The notes beneath the pieces were generated by a model. It was not told the DNA's origin. It worked only from the letters and a program-made list of their open reading frames with translations, and made no database searches. Shown here piece after piece: positions 38,424-47,516 of a stretch of DNA of 64,000 nt. The stretch is from Larsenimonas rhizosphaerae (GTDB taxonomy: Bacteria; Pseudomonadota; Gammaproteobacteria; Pseudomonadales; Halomonadaceae). Position 1 is the stretch's first letter, and every line of letters starts with the position of its first letter. The translations under genes and the position numbers were made by a program. The stretch spans positions 1,595,096-1,659,095 of the forward strand of contig NZ_JAMLJK010000001.1 in the NCBI RefSeq assembly GCF_023700005.1. The letters run 5' to 3'.

Positions 38424-39260
38424 TTGGCCTTTCAAGATTTCTTCCACGCAGCCCTTACTGAACCCTTCTTGCGTCAGGCGTTGCTGGTCGGGCTGCTGGC
38501 GGCTCTGGCCGGCGGATTGATCGGTCCATACGTGGTGGTGAAGCGCATCGGCTATCTGGGAGGCGGTATTGCCCATACGGTGCTGGCCGGCATGGGCATC
38601 GCCTATTTTCTGGGCGGGTCACCCATTGTCGGCGCCTTCATCTGTGCGCTAGTTGCCGCAGTGATTATCGGGGTGATCAGTCTTTACAGCCCCAGGGAAG
38701 AAGATACGGTCATCAATGCCCTGTGGGCTGTCGGAATGTCCGTCGGTGTGCTGTTCATCAGCCAGACGCCCGGTTACAGCACCAACCTGACCAGCTATCT
38801 GTTCGGCAATCTACTGCTGACACCTCCTGGCCTGGCCTCCGTGCTTTCCGCAATTGTGGCAGGACTGGTACTGGTATTGCTTCTGGTGCATCGCTCCCTG
38901 ACGGCCGTGATTTTCGATGAAGAGTTTGCCAGCCTGCGTGGTGTGCCCGCTCGCACACTGTATATTCTTCTACTGTGTCTGGTCGCTGTATCGGTCGTTG
39001 TATTGCTTCAGGCCATCGGCTTGATCATGGTCATCGCCCTGCTTACGCTGCCTGCTGCTCTGGCGGGGCACCATGTGCGCTCGATCAGCGCCATGATGCT
39101 GATCGCTTCACTGGCCGGCATGCTGTTTATTGTGGTGGGAATGGCCATATCATGGGTGGCCGATTTACCTTCAGGTGCCACTATTGTACTGGTCGCCGGG
39201 CTTGGTTATTTTGTCTCGATCAGTGTGCAGCATCTTTTGAAGCCCTACCGCCAAGGATAA
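38424..39260 (+). CDS. znuB: Zinc ABC transporter permease ZnuB
   Basis: A 278-aa integral membrane protein of the ABC-3 family with about eight helices. Signature parts are LIGPYVVVKRIGYLGGGIAHTVL and the LQAIGLIMVIALLTLPAALAG region. The start is read as TTG at 38424, with AGGA 7 nt upstream. No ATG exists until well inside the first conserved helices. Confidence 0.94.
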   Translation: MAFQDFFHAALTEPFLRQALLVGLLAALAGGLIGPYVVVKRIGYLGGGIAHTVLAGMGIAYFLGGSPIVGAFICALVAAVIIGVISLYSPREEDTVINALWAVGMSVGVLFISQTPGYSTNLTSYLFGNLLLTPPGLASVLSAIVAGLVLVLLLVHRSLTAVIFDEEFASLRGVPARTLYILLLCLVAVSVVVLLQAIGLIMVIALLTLPAALAGHHVRSISAMMLIASLAGMLFIVVGMAISWVADLPSGATIVLVAGLGYFVSISVQHLLKPYRQG

Positions 39261-39263
39261 GTC

Positions 39264-39719
39264 ATGCCCTCTTCGTTAACGCTGTTCAAGCGTCTTGAAA
39301 AAGCAGCCCCTCGAACACGTACGGCGCTGGAGGATCTGCTGGACGCCATTCCATGGAATGAAGATGGTCTGATCCCCGCCATTGCCCAGCAGCATGATAC
39401 GAAGGACGTGCTCATGATGGCCTGGATGAACCGGACCGCCCTGCAGGAAACCCTGGAAAAAATGCGCGTATGCTACTGGTCCCGCTCACGGCAGCGTTTC
39501 TGGCGCAAGGGAGAATCATCAGGTCAGGTGCAGTGGTTGAAGGAAGCCTATCTTGATTGCGACGGTGACACCCTGTTGCTGATCGTCGACCAGCAGGGCC
39601 CAGCCTGTCACACAGGGCGAAAAAGCTGTTTCTATCATCAACTGGACAGCGAAGGGGCAACAATTGCCTCGGCACCCGATATGGACCCGGAGATGTTGTA
39701 TGGCGCCCCTTCCTCCTGA
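39264..39719 (+). CDS. hisI: Phosphoribosyl-AMP cyclohydrolase HisI
   Basis: A 151-aa enzyme of histidine biosynthesis (third step). Metal-binding residues lie in [16 protein letters not shown] and [10 protein letters not shown], and the catalytic core starts DVLMMAWMN and [20 protein letters not shown]. It has no fused HisE domain. It follows znuB by 3 nt, which puts a histidine gene at the end of the zinc operon; HisI itself is a zinc enzyme, which may explain the grouping. Confidence 0.93.
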   Translation: MPSSLTLFKRLEKAAPRTRTALEDLLDAIPWNEDGLIPAIAQQHDTKDVLMMAWMNRTALQETLEKMRVCYWSRSRQRFWRKGESSGQVQWLKEAYLDCDGDTLLLIVDQQGPACHTGRKSCFYHQLDSEGATIASAPDMDPEMLYGAPSS

Positions 39720-39993
39720 AGGCAGCGTAATTACCCGGTGGGCGGCTTCCTTTCTCAAGGCAGGGATACGGGCCTATCAATATGTCATCAGTCCGCTTCT
39801 GGGCCCGCGGTGTCGCTTCTGGCCAACCTGCTCAAGCTATGCACTGGAAGCCATCAGCCGTCATGGGCCCTGGCGAGGCGGCTGGCTCGCGATCAAACGC
39901 CTCGGTAAATGCCACCCCTTTCATCAGGGTGGCGTTGATCCCGTGCCGCCCTGCCGCCACTGCCCACCTGACGAGCACAACACGTCACATTGA
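39700..39993 (+). CDS. yidD: YidD family membrane protein insertion efficiency factor
   Basis: A 97-aa small protein with the YidD core [28 protein letters not shown], then [20 protein letters not shown]. It helps membrane protein insertion together with YidC; it is usually in the rpmH-rnpA-yidD-yidC cluster, so this location is atypical. The start at 39700 overlaps the end of hisI by 20 nt, with GGAG upstream. It is 6 bp from the convergent sufE. Confidence 0.9.
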   Translation: MAPLPPEGSVITRWAASFLKAGIRAYQYVISPLLGPRCRFWPTCSSYALEAISRHGPWRGGWLAIKRLGKCHPFHQGGVDPVPPCRHCPPDEHNTSH

Positions 39994-39999
39994 TTTCGT

Positions 40000-40410
40000 T
40001 CAGCCGGCGTTTTTTGCCGTGTGATAAATGTGATTCAACATGGCATGCAGGCCGTTGCTGCGAGTTGGCGATAAATGCTTGTCGAGCCCCAGCTCCTCCA
40101 TGAATGCCGGTGATGTTGCAGAAATCTCCTGAGGGGTGCGCCCATTGTAGATGCGCATCAATACTGCGATCAGTCCCGAAACAATGGCGGCGTCCGAAGC
40201 CGCATCAAAATACAGCACGCCGTCTTCAAGCCGATCATGAATCCACACGTTGGACTGGCAGCCCTCGATGCGTGTCTCACTGGTTTTGAGGTGCTCTGGA
40301 AATTCCGGGAGAAGCTTTCCCATATCAATCAGATACTGGTAACGGTCCATCCAGTTATCAAACATGCTGAATTCATCAACGAGTTCCTGCTGGGCATGCT
40401 CGGTGTTCAT
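40000..40410 (-). CDS. sufE: Cysteine desulfurase sulfur acceptor SufE family protein
   Basis: A 136-aa SufE/CsdE-like protein that takes persulfide sulfur from SufS/CsdA. The conserved acceptor cysteine is Cys51 in RIEGCQSNVWI, the same position as in E. coli SufE. Other family parts are PEFPEHLKT, DAAIVSGLIAVLMRIYNG and LSPTRSNGLHAML. AAGGAG lies 5 nt before the ATG. No suf operon is nearby, so CsdE is an alternative name. Confidence 0.92.
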   Translation of the reverse strand: MNTEHAQQELVDEFSMFDNWMDRYQYLIDMGKLLPEFPEHLKTSETRIEGCQSNVWIHDRLEDGVLYFDAASDAAIVSGLIAVLMRIYNGRTPQEISATSPAFMEELGLDKHLSPTRSNGLHAMLNHIYHTAKNAG

Positions 40411-40472
40411 GATTTCTCCTTGGTTGCTGGACATTGGTATCGTGGCCTTGTGCGATCAAAGGATCGTTCTTG

Positions 40473-41615
40473 TTATTCAATACGGCTTAATCGATGGCGA
40501 GCCTGCTGGCGCTGCCATTCATCATTTTCGGCATGCAGGTAGCGTGCCGTGGTTTCAAGTCGGGCATGACGGGCATTCATGGCCAGATAGCGTAGCTCAA
40601 TCCCTGACTGCGCCTGATGCGTCAGCGACGTATGGCGAAGCCAGTGCGGCGTAGCCCGGCGCAACTGTTCAATCAAGGGATGATCCTGTGACCAGTTTCG
40701 GGCTATCAGCGCATCAGAGAGCATTGAAAACCCATCCTTGAACACCCGGTACAGCTGATTGTCGGTGACACCTCGTCGCCTGTCGAGGGCGCGAAGTACC
40801 GGTGAGTCGTCATGGGGTGGCGGCATGTCGGAAAGCCCCAGCTCGGCACGCCACTCCCTCAGCAGGGTCATCATGTCGTCCGGTACCGGCAAGCGAGCTA
40901 CCTTGTTGCCCTTGCCAACGACATGCCACCACCACTGCCCTTCCTCGAGGCGAAAATCATTCATCCTGGCTTGACTGATTTCGGCTATTCGCGGCGCCAT
41001 CAGATAGGCAAACCCGAACAGGAAACGGCGGCGAGCGATGAGAAAGCGTGAGCGCTCCGGTGCATCCTCTACAGGGGAATCGAGCAGCTTCCACATGGCG
41101 CACCACCATTCACGCTCAAAATACCGTTCAATCACGGGTGGTGCGGCATTATCCAGCCGACGGCGCCGGTCGCGCATCAAGGCAAAGGGGTTGTGAGTCA
41201 CCCACCCTGCTTCCTTCAACCATCCGCACAACCCCTGCAGAATCACCAGACTCTGGCGGCGGCTGGCCGGTGCCAGCCCACTTCTGAACGGACGCCACTG
41301 AGGGTGATGGCGTGGTCGTGTAGGCCCTGTCCAGTGAGAAGACGGCAGTGGGTTCGTCAGAAACTGTTCGAACTCATCCAGATGGTGTCGGCGCAGGGCG
41401 TCAAGAGACAGACCGCGAAACTCAAGCCATAGCACAAAGCGTTCAGCCTCCTTGCGGTAATGCCTGAACGTGGCCGGACTGTGTCGATACTCAATCAGCC
41501 AGCGAGTAATGGCCTCTCGATCACTACGAGCTTCTATAAGCGCACCTCCCTGCCCGACCGCCGTTGACGGGGCGCACGTTATATCTGTCGCGAGGGGGGC
41601 AAGCACAATATCCAT
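40473..41615 (-). CDS. Tyrosine site-specific recombinase (not XerC/XerD)
   Basis: A 380-aa lambda-integrase family protein. The catalytic set is visible: Arg209 (LMAPRIAEI), Lys235/238 (GKGNK), His324 and Arg327 (PHWLRHT), His350 (NARHARLETT) and the nucleophile Tyr359 (ARYLH). A SAM-like N-terminal core-binding domain spans about residues 30-145. GAGG lies 6 nt before the ATG. It stands alone with the divergent KfrA-like gene, between sufE and nfuA, with no other phage, plasmid or transposon gene and no target duplication seen. Its target site is unknown. Confidence 0.88.
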   Translation of the reverse strand: MDIVLAPLATDITCAPSTAVGQGGALIEARSDREAITRWLIEYRHSPATFRHYRKEAERFVLWLEFRGLSLDALRRHHLDEFEQFLTNPLPSSHWTGPTRPRHHPQWRPFRSGLAPASRRQSLVILQGLCGWLKEAGWVTHNPFALMRDRRRRLDNAAPPVIERYFEREWWCAMWKLLDSPVEDAPERSRFLIARRRFLFGFAYLMAPRIAEISQARMNDFRLEEGQWWWHVVGKGNKVARLPVPDDMMTLLREWRAELGLSDMPPPHDDSPVLRALDRRRGVTDNQLYRVFKDGFSMLSDALIARNWSQDHPLIEQLRRATPHWLRHTSLTHQAQSGIELRYLAMNARHARLETTARYLHAENDEWQRQQARHRLSRIE

Positions 41616-41654
41616 CGGATGCCTCTGACACCTGTAATGAAAGGACAGTATAAC

Positions 41655-41684
41655 AATTCAAGATAAGACGCGTAATCTTGAATT
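41655..41684. repeat. 10-bp-arm inverted repeat in the recombinase/KfrA intergenic region
   Basis: AATTCAAGAT (41655-41664) and ATCTTGAATT (41675-41684) are perfect arms around a 10-bp spacer. The position, 40 bp upstream of the recombinase start, fits an operator for either gene or a recombination core site. Confidence 0.6.
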
Positions 41685-41708
41685 TACGATCATGTGTGTA
41701 GTGTATTT

Positions 41709-41729
41709 TACGTAATACGTAATACGTAA
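41709..41729. repeat. Three tandem TACGTAA repeats between recombinase and KfrA-like gene
   Basis: Three exact, contiguous copies of the 7-bp unit TACGTAA, flanked by T-rich and A-rich runs, so that the block is nearly self-complementary. KfrA proteins of plasmids autoregulate by binding their own promoter region, so this is a likely operator for the gene at 41813. Confidence 0.6.
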
Positions 41730-41812
41730 AAAGCTTTTTACTCACTCGTTTCCAGGCTATGCTGGGGATAGAAACGCGCCGGAAAGGCGCGGCAGGGAAC
41801 AGGAGCAGCATC

Positions 41813-42775
41813 ATGGCACGCACAGGCATACGCTATGAGGATGTACAGCGGGCAATAGAGAGCCTTCTTCAGCGCGGGGAATCCCCAGGGGTACAGCGCA
41901 TTCGCGAAGAGCTTGGTACAGGCAGTTTTACGACCATCAGCGATCATTTGAGGGAATGGCGGGCACGCCGCGAGGAAAATCGCGACCAGCCTCTGCCACA
42001 GTCCATCCCGGAACGATTGCAGGAATCGCTGGCCGGACTGTGGCAACAGGCACAGGAAGAAGCCAACGACACATTATCGCTTTATCGCCAGCAGGCCGAT
42101 GAGAGAGTCGAGGAAGCCAACAATGTGTCGCAGCAGGCGCGCCGCGCCACGGAAGACGCCGAACAGCGTTTGGCAGCTCTGGGGGAACGATTCGACCACA
42201 TGCAGGCCCGGCTGGAAGAAAAGACAGCCTCTCTGGCGCATCGTGACAGCGAATTCACGATGCTTAAAAAACACAGTGATGAGCTTGAGACCCGCTTATC
42301 GATGCGAGATGAGCAGATTGAAGCGCTCAGCGACGAGCGTCAGCGCCTCGAAAGCGAGCATCAAACCGTCATCGAAACACTTGAAGACCAGCGCCGAAAG
42401 CAGCTGGCGCAGGAGGAGAGCCGACATGAGGCTGCCGAGCACCGGCTGATGCAACTGCTGGACAGTGCACGTCAGGAAAAGAGCGACAGCGACAAGCAGG
42501 CACGCCGCAAGATCGAGCAGCTCGAAGAGCGGATCGATCGCCTGAACCAGCAGTTTGAAGGCCAGCGCCAGATGGTGCAGGACAGCGAGCGCAAGCTGCG
42601 TGAAGCCGAATGGAAAATGCAGCAGGCCCAACAGAATCTGCGCGAATCGACCGAGCGGGAACAGCGCGCCAATCGGCAACTGGAAGAGCGTGAACGCGAC
42701 AATGCCCGGCTGAAGACCGAGCTGCGTGTACTGCAGGAACGCCTGTCACGCACCACACTGCCCCCTTATATCTGA
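41813..42775 (+). CDS. KfrA-like DNA-binding coiled-coil protein
   Basis: A 320-aa protein. Residues 1-48 match the KfrA N-terminal DNA-binding domain (RYEDVQRAIESLLQRGE, VQRIREELGTGSFTTISDHL). From about residue 75 to 310 it is an almost unbroken coiled coil rich in Glu, Arg and Gln. Plasmid KfrA proteins are long alpha-helical, filament-forming DNA-binding proteins that autoregulate and aid partition. Here the gene is chromosomal and divergent from a tyrosine recombinase gene. AGGAG lies 7 nt before the ATG. The function on the chromosome is unknown. Confidence 0.85.
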   Translation: MARTGIRYEDVQRAIESLLQRGESPGVQRIREELGTGSFTTISDHLREWRARREENRDQPLPQSIPERLQESLAGLWQQAQEEANDTLSLYRQQADERVEEANNVSQQARRATEDAEQRLAALGERFDHMQARLEEKTASLAHRDSEFTMLKKHSDELETRLSMRDEQIEALSDERQRLESEHQTVIETLEDQRRKQLAQEESRHEAAEHRLMQLLDSARQEKSDSDKQARRKIEQLEERIDRLNQQFEGQRQMVQDSERKLREAEWKMQQAQQNLRESTEREQRANRQLEERERDNARLKTELRVLQERLSRTTLPPYI

Positions 42776-42783
42776 TGCTCGCA

Positions 42784-42809
42784 AAAAAGGCGCCAACAGG
42801 CGCCTTTTT
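42784..42809. terminator. Bidirectional terminator between the KfrA-like gene and nfuA
   Basis: Perfect 11-bp stem AAAAAGGCGCC / GGCGCCTTTTT with loop AACA; works on both strands for the convergent genes. Confidence 0.92.
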
Positions 42810-42838
42810 CACGTAATGCACCGAGGTGCAACCATGGC

Positions 42839-43426
42839 TCAATAATAGGCATTGGTCGTGTCAGAGTGGTCAGTCACATCACGCACTGCCTGAATTTCAG
42901 GAATACGCTCAATGATGGTGCGCTCAACGCCCTGTTTCAGCGTGACGTCGACGGCGGCGCAACCCTGACACCCACCGCCGAACTGCAGAATGGCAACATT
43001 ATCCTCGGTCAGCTGGATCAGCTTGACCTCTCCGCCATGTGCAGCCAGGCCTGGATTGATTTCGCTGTAAAGAATGTAATTGATACGGTCTTCCATTGGG
43101 CTGTCTTCATTGACCTTGGGCATCTTGGCATTGGGCGCCTTGATGGTCAGCTGACCGCCCATTCGGTCCTTGTTGAAATCAACAACTGCTTCAGCAAGGA
43201 ATGCCTCGCTGTGCTTTTCAATGAAAGCCGTGATCTTATCGAGCTCGAGGCGAATATCCGTAGGCTCTTCTTCTCCCGGGCGGCAATAGGCCAGACAGGT
43301 TTCAGCGTAGGGCGTCCCCGGCTGGGTAATGAAAACGCGCACGCCCATGCCACCTACATCCTGCTTGGACAGCAGCTCGGCAAGGTATTCCTGTGCGCTA
43401 TCGGTAATTTCGATGCTGTCACTCAT
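42839..43426 (-). CDS. nfuA: Fe-S biogenesis protein NfuA
   Basis: A 195-aa iron-sulfur carrier. It has an N-terminal degenerate A-type (HesB-like) domain (about 5-95) and a C-terminal NifU domain with Cys153 and Cys156 in [11 protein letters not shown], which bind a 4Fe-4S cluster across a dimer. Length equals that of E. coli NfuA (191 aa) within a few residues. AGAGGA lies 5 nt before the ATG. Divergent from metH, a neighbourhood also known in Pseudomonas. Confidence 0.96.
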   Translation of the reverse strand: MSDSIEITDSAQEYLAELLSKQDVGGMGVRVFITQPGTPYAETCLAYCRPGEEEPTDIRLELDKITAFIEKHSEAFLAEAVVDFNKDRMGGQLTIKAPNAKMPKVNEDSPMEDRINYILYSEINPGLAAHGGEVKLIQLTEDNVAILQFGGGCQGCAAVDVTLKQGVERTIIERIPEIQAVRDVTDHSDTTNAYY

Positions 43427-43610
43427 GATAATCCTCTGGATTCTGTACAGAAATTGGCCTTATGGTACGTCAATATCGATGAACGACACAATTCCCGAGT
43501 AATTTGATCAAGTAATCGCTCGCGCCGCATTCGGCGTTTTCTGCTATTTTGAGCAGCCGCTGGCTGGCCCCTGAACCAGCAACAATATAACCATTTCCGG
43601 AGCTCGACCG

Positions 43611-46600
43611 TTGAAGACCAGCACGCCTCATTGCGAAGAACTGACTCACGCGCTCAAGAACCGCATCCTTATACTGGATGGCGGCATGGGTACCATGATT
43701 CAAGGTTATGGCTTCGAAGAATCGGACTTTCGCGGCGAGCGCCTTGCTGACTGGTCAACGGATCTTCAGGGTAATAATGACCTTCTGACCCTGACTCGTC
43801 GCGACGATATCAAATACCTCCATCGTCTGTACCTTGAAGCCGGCGCCGATATCATTGAAACCAACACCTTTAACAGTACGCGCCTGTCACAATCCGATTA
43901 CGCACTTGAATCCCTGACCCGTGAATTGAACCTTGAGGCCGCCCGGCTGGCGCGAGAAGTCTGCGATGAAGTCGCCGCAGAAACCGGACGCCCTCGCTAC
44001 GTGGCCGGCGTTCTTGGGCCAACCAGCCGAACCGCGTCACTGTCTCCGGACGTCAATGATCCCGCCAAACGCAATATTACCTTTGACGAACTGGTCGAGA
44101 ACTATCTTGAAGCGGCGGAAGCCCTGATTGAAGGTGGCTCGGATCTTCTGCTGATCGAAACCATTTTCGATACCTTGAACGCCAAGGCAGCAATCTACGC
44201 ACTGGAAGTGTTGTTCGAGCAGCTCGGCCGACGCTTGCCGATCATGATTTCCGGCACCATTACCGATGCCTCCGGACGCACCCTCTCCGGTCAGACCACG
44301 GAAGCGTTCTGGAACTCGGTACGCCACGCCAATCCGATTTCTGTCGGATTGAACTGTGCGCTGGGGGCCGAGGATCTGCGACCGTACCTGGAAGAGCTGT
44401 CGAACCGCGCCGACACCTTTGTCAGCGCTCACCCGAATGCGGGGCTGCCAAACGAGTTTGGCGAGTACGATCAGACACCGGAAGAGATGGCTGAAATCGT
44501 CAAGTCATTCGGTGAGCGCGGCCTGATCAATATCATTGGCGGCTGCTGTGGCACGACACCTGAGCATATTCGGCGGCTTGCCGAGGCCATGGAGGGCCTG
44601 GCTCCCCGTGTCGTACCCAGCATTTCGCCAGCCTGCCGGCTTGCCGGTCTGGAGCCATTTACCATTTCCCGGGACAGCCTGTTTGTCAACGTCGGGGAAC
44701 GCACCAACGTTACCGGTTCAGCCCGCTTCAAGCGGCTGATCAAGGAAGAAGAGTACACTACGGCACTTGAAGTAGCGCTCGAGCAGGTCGAAAACGGCGC
44801 GCAGATCATCGATATCAACATGGATGAAGGCATGCTGGAATCGGAAGAAGCGATGGTTCGCTTTTTGAACCTGATCGCTTCCGAGCCCGACATCTGCCGG
44901 GTTCCGATCATGATCGACTCGTCCAAGTGGGACATTATCGAAGCCGGCCTGAAATGTGTTCAGGGCAAGGCCGTTGTCAATTCGATTTCTCTCAAGGAAG
45001 GCGAAGCCCAGTTCCGGGAGCAGGCCACCAAATGTCGCCGCTACGGAGCGGCCATTATCGTAATGGCCTTTGATGAACAGGGTCAGGCAGACACCTTTGC
45101 CCGCAAGACCGAAATCTGCCAGCGGGCCTACCGGTTGCTGGTGGACGATATCGGCTTTCCGGCCGAAGACATTATCTTTGACCCCAACATCTTTGCCATC
45201 GCCACGGGCATCGAAGAACACAATAACTATGCCGTGGATTTCATCGAATCCTGCCAGTGGATTACCGACCACCTTCCCCACGCCATGATTTCGGGCGGAG
45301 TGTCGAACGTTTCCTTCTCGTTTCGTGGCAACAATCCGGTGCGCGAGGCCATCCATTCGGTCTTTCTGTATCATGCCATCAAGGCAGGATTGACCATGGG
45401 GATCGTCAACGCCGGTCAGCTGGCCGTCTATGATGACCTGCCCTCGGAACTGCGTGACGCGGTCGAGGATGTTGTCCTCAACCGCCGCGAAGATGGCACC
45501 GAACGCCTGCTGGATATCGCTGAAAAATACCGGGGTGATGGCTCCAGCGGCCCCAAAAAGGAAGATCTCGAATGGCGTGGCTGGGATGTAGAGAAGCGCA
45601 TCGAGCACGCGTTGGTCAAGGGCGTAACGGCATTCATCGAGGAAGATACCGAGCTGGCACGCCAGCGCGCGACACGGCCGATCGAAGTAATCGAAGGCCC
45701 CCTGATGAACGGGATGAACGTGGTAGGCGACCTGTTCGGTGACGGCAAGATGTTCCTGCCTCAGGTCGTGAAGTCAGCGCGAGTCATGAAACAGGCCGTC
45801 GCTTACCTGATTCCGTTTATCGAAGCCGAAAAGAGCGGCGCCAACGAGACCAAGGGCCGAATCATCATGGCCACGGTCAAGGGCGATGTACATGACATTG
45901 GCAAGAATATCGTGGGTGTGGTGCTCCAGTGCAACAACTACGAGGTGATTGACCTGGGGGTCATGGTGCCCTGCGAAAGGATTCTCGCTGCCGCCCGCGA
46001 ACACAATGCGGATATTATCGGGCTGTCAGGACTGATCACTCCCTCACTGGATGAAATGGTGCACGTTGCAAAGGAAATGGAGCGTCAGGGATTGAAGTTG
46101 CCGCTTCTGATCGGGGGGGCCACCACCTCGAAGGCCCACACTGCCGTCAAGATCGAACCCAACTTCAGTGAGCCCGTCATCTATGTCAGCGATGCCTCCC
46201 GCGCAGTAGGCGTAGCCAGTCGCCTGCTTTCGCCCCAGCTCAAGGGGCCTTATGTGCAGGAGATTCGTGATGAGTACGTCAAGGTTCGTGAGCGAAACAG
46301 CAAGCGCCGGCCCAAGGGCTCCGACATCAGCTATGAGCAGGCCCGCGAGCGCCGTGCTGCGCTTGACTGGCACCGGTACACCCCGCCCAGACCGACGTTT
46401 CAGGGGCTGATGACCTTCGAGGATTACGACCTTGATGAGCTGGTTGAAAAGATCGACTGGACGCCATTTTTCATGAGCTGGCAATTGGTGGGCAAGTACC
46501 CGAAGATCCTCGACGATGAAATTGTCGGAGAGGCGGCCAGAAGCCTCTTTGCCGATGCACAGGTCATGCTGGCAAAACTCATCGATGAAAAACACCTTGA

Positions 46601-47312
46601 GGCGCGCGGAGTGATCGGATTCTGGCCTGCCAACTCCGTTGATGATGACGTCATCGAGCTGTATACCGATGAAAGTCGCACTACCGTTCACGAACGCCTG
46701 CACCACATTCGTCAACAAAGCAGTAAAAGCCGCGACGGCCTCTGCTATAGCCTGGCCGACTTTGTGGCCCCGAAAGCCACCGGCCGTGAGGACTGGCTTG
46801 GCGGATTTGCAGTCACGACCGGCCATGGGGCTGACGAACTGGCCAGACAGTACGAGGAAGCCGGCGATGATTACAGTGCCATTATGGTCAAGGCCCTGGC
46901 AGACCGACTGGCGGAAGCCTTCGCCGAGCGACTTCACGAGCGAGTGCGCAAGGAATTCTGGGGGTATGTGCCGGACGAGGACCTGGACAACCAGGCCCTG
47001 ATTGGCGAGAAATACCAGGGCATCCGCCCGGCTCCGGGATACCCTGCCTGTCCGGATCATACCGAAAAGGCCGCGCTGTTCTCCCTGCTTGAAGCACCGG
47101 AACGTACCGGAATGATACTTACCGAGAACTTTGCCATGTGGCCGGCTGCAGCCGTCTCCGGCTGGTATTTCTCTCATCCGCAGTCGCGTTATTTTTCGAC
47201 AGGCAAGATCGGCCGCGATCAGGTCGAGGCCCTGGCTGAACGAAAGAACATGGCAATGCCCGAGATTGAGCGCTGGCTTTCGCCGGTACTGTCCTACGAC
47301 CCGGAAAACTGA
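43611..47312 (+). CDS. metH: Cobalamin-dependent methionine synthase
   Basis: A 1233-aa four-module enzyme that methylates homocysteine from methyltetrahydrofolate. Module 1 has zinc ligands in VGLNCALG and [10 protein letters not shown] (near residues 250 and 310). The pterin-binding module starts around [12 protein letters not shown]. The B12 module has [11 protein letters not shown] near residue 760 with the cobalt-ligating His. The activation module (about 905-1233) has [15 protein letters not shown]. The start is read as TTG, with GGAG 8 nt upstream; no ATG exists before the conserved GGMGTMIQ. No cobalamin riboswitch could be recognised in the 184-bp leader. Confidence 0.97.
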   Translation: MKTSTPHCEELTHALKNRILILDGGMGTMIQGYGFEESDFRGERLADWSTDLQGNNDLLTLTRRDDIKYLHRLYLEAGADIIETNTFNSTRLSQSDYALESLTRELNLEAARLAREVCDEVAAETGRPRYVAGVLGPTSRTASLSPDVNDPAKRNITFDELVENYLEAAEALIEGGSDLLLIETIFDTLNAKAAIYALEVLFEQLGRRLPIMISGTITDASGRTLSGQTTEAFWNSVRHANPISVGLNCALGAEDLRPYLEELSNRADTFVSAHPNAGLPNEFGEYDQTPEEMAEIVKSFGERGLINIIGGCCGTTPEHIRRLAEAMEGLAPRVVPSISPACRLAGLEPFTISRDSLFVNVGERTNVTGSARFKRLIKEEEYTTALEVALEQVENGAQIIDINMDEGMLESEEAMVRFLNLIASEPDICRVPIMIDSSKWDIIEAGLKCVQGKAVVNSISLKEGEAQFREQATKCRRYGAAIIVMAFDEQGQADTFARKTEICQRAYRLLVDDIGFPAEDIIFDPNIFAIATGIEEHNNYAVDFIESCQWITDHLPHAMISGGVSNVSFSFRGNNPVREAIHSVFLYHAIKAGLTMGIVNAGQLAVYDDLPSELRDAVEDVVLNRREDGTERLLDIAEKYRGDGSSGPKKEDLEWRGWDVEKRIEHALVKGVTAFIEEDTELARQRATRPIEVIEGPLMNGMNVVGDLFGDGKMFLPQVVKSARVMKQAVAYLIPFIEAEKSGANETKGRIIMATVKGDVHDIGKNIVGVVLQCNNYEVIDLGVMVPCERILAAAREHNADIIGLSGLITPSLDEMVHVAKEMERQGLKLPLLIGGATTSKAHTAVKIEPNFSEPVIYVSDASRAVGVASRLLSPQLKGPYVQEIRDEYVKVRERNSKRRPKGSDISYEQARERRAALDWHRYTPPRPTFQGLMTFEDYDLDELVEKIDWTPFFMSWQLVGKYPKILDDEIVGEAARSLFADAQVMLAKLIDEKHLEARGVIGFWPANSVDDDVIELYTDESRTTVHERLHHIRQQSSKSRDGLCYSLADFVAPKATGREDWLGGFAVTTGHGADELARQYEEAGDDYSAIMVKALADRLAEAFAERLHERVRKEFWGYVPDEDLDNQALIGEKYQGIRPAPGYPACPDHTEKAALFSLLEAPERTGMILTENFAMWPAAAVSGWYFSHPQSRYFSTGKIGRDQVEALAERKNMAMPEIERWLSPVLSYDPEN

Positions 47313-47432
47313 CAGCGCGGCAGGTTTGGCCAGCGGTATCCGTTTTACCGATATGGCTTTTTATGCAGAGTGGTCGACCTGCCACTTCTCCCGGAAGTAA
47401 AGACGTGTATCCTGTCAGGATAACGACAGTCT

Positions 47433-47452
47433 GCCGGGGCCTGATCCCCGGC
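47433..47452 (+). other. Hairpin in the 204-bp leader of the sulfite reductase gene
   Basis: 7-bp stem GCCGGGG / CCCCGGC with loop CCTGAT between metH and cysI. There is no U-run, so it is not a typical terminator; it may be structural or chance. Nothing else was recognised in this gap. Confidence 0.3.
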
Positions 47453-47516
47453 CATCGTGTCTTATTCATGCTGCCTGCACCTGGCAGGTGGCCCAACAGC
47501 AGGACATCATTTTACG

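Noticed and set aside
40400-42850. A prophage or integrative element around the tyrosine recombinase
   Set aside because: No phage, plasmid transfer or transposase genes, no tRNA and no flanking direct repeats were seen; the neighbours are core genes.
43427-43610. Possible cobalamin riboswitch in front of metH
   Set aside because: No B12-box-like sequence or long folded leader could be recognised in the 184-bp gap; only a short GCTGG/CCAGC pairing is present.
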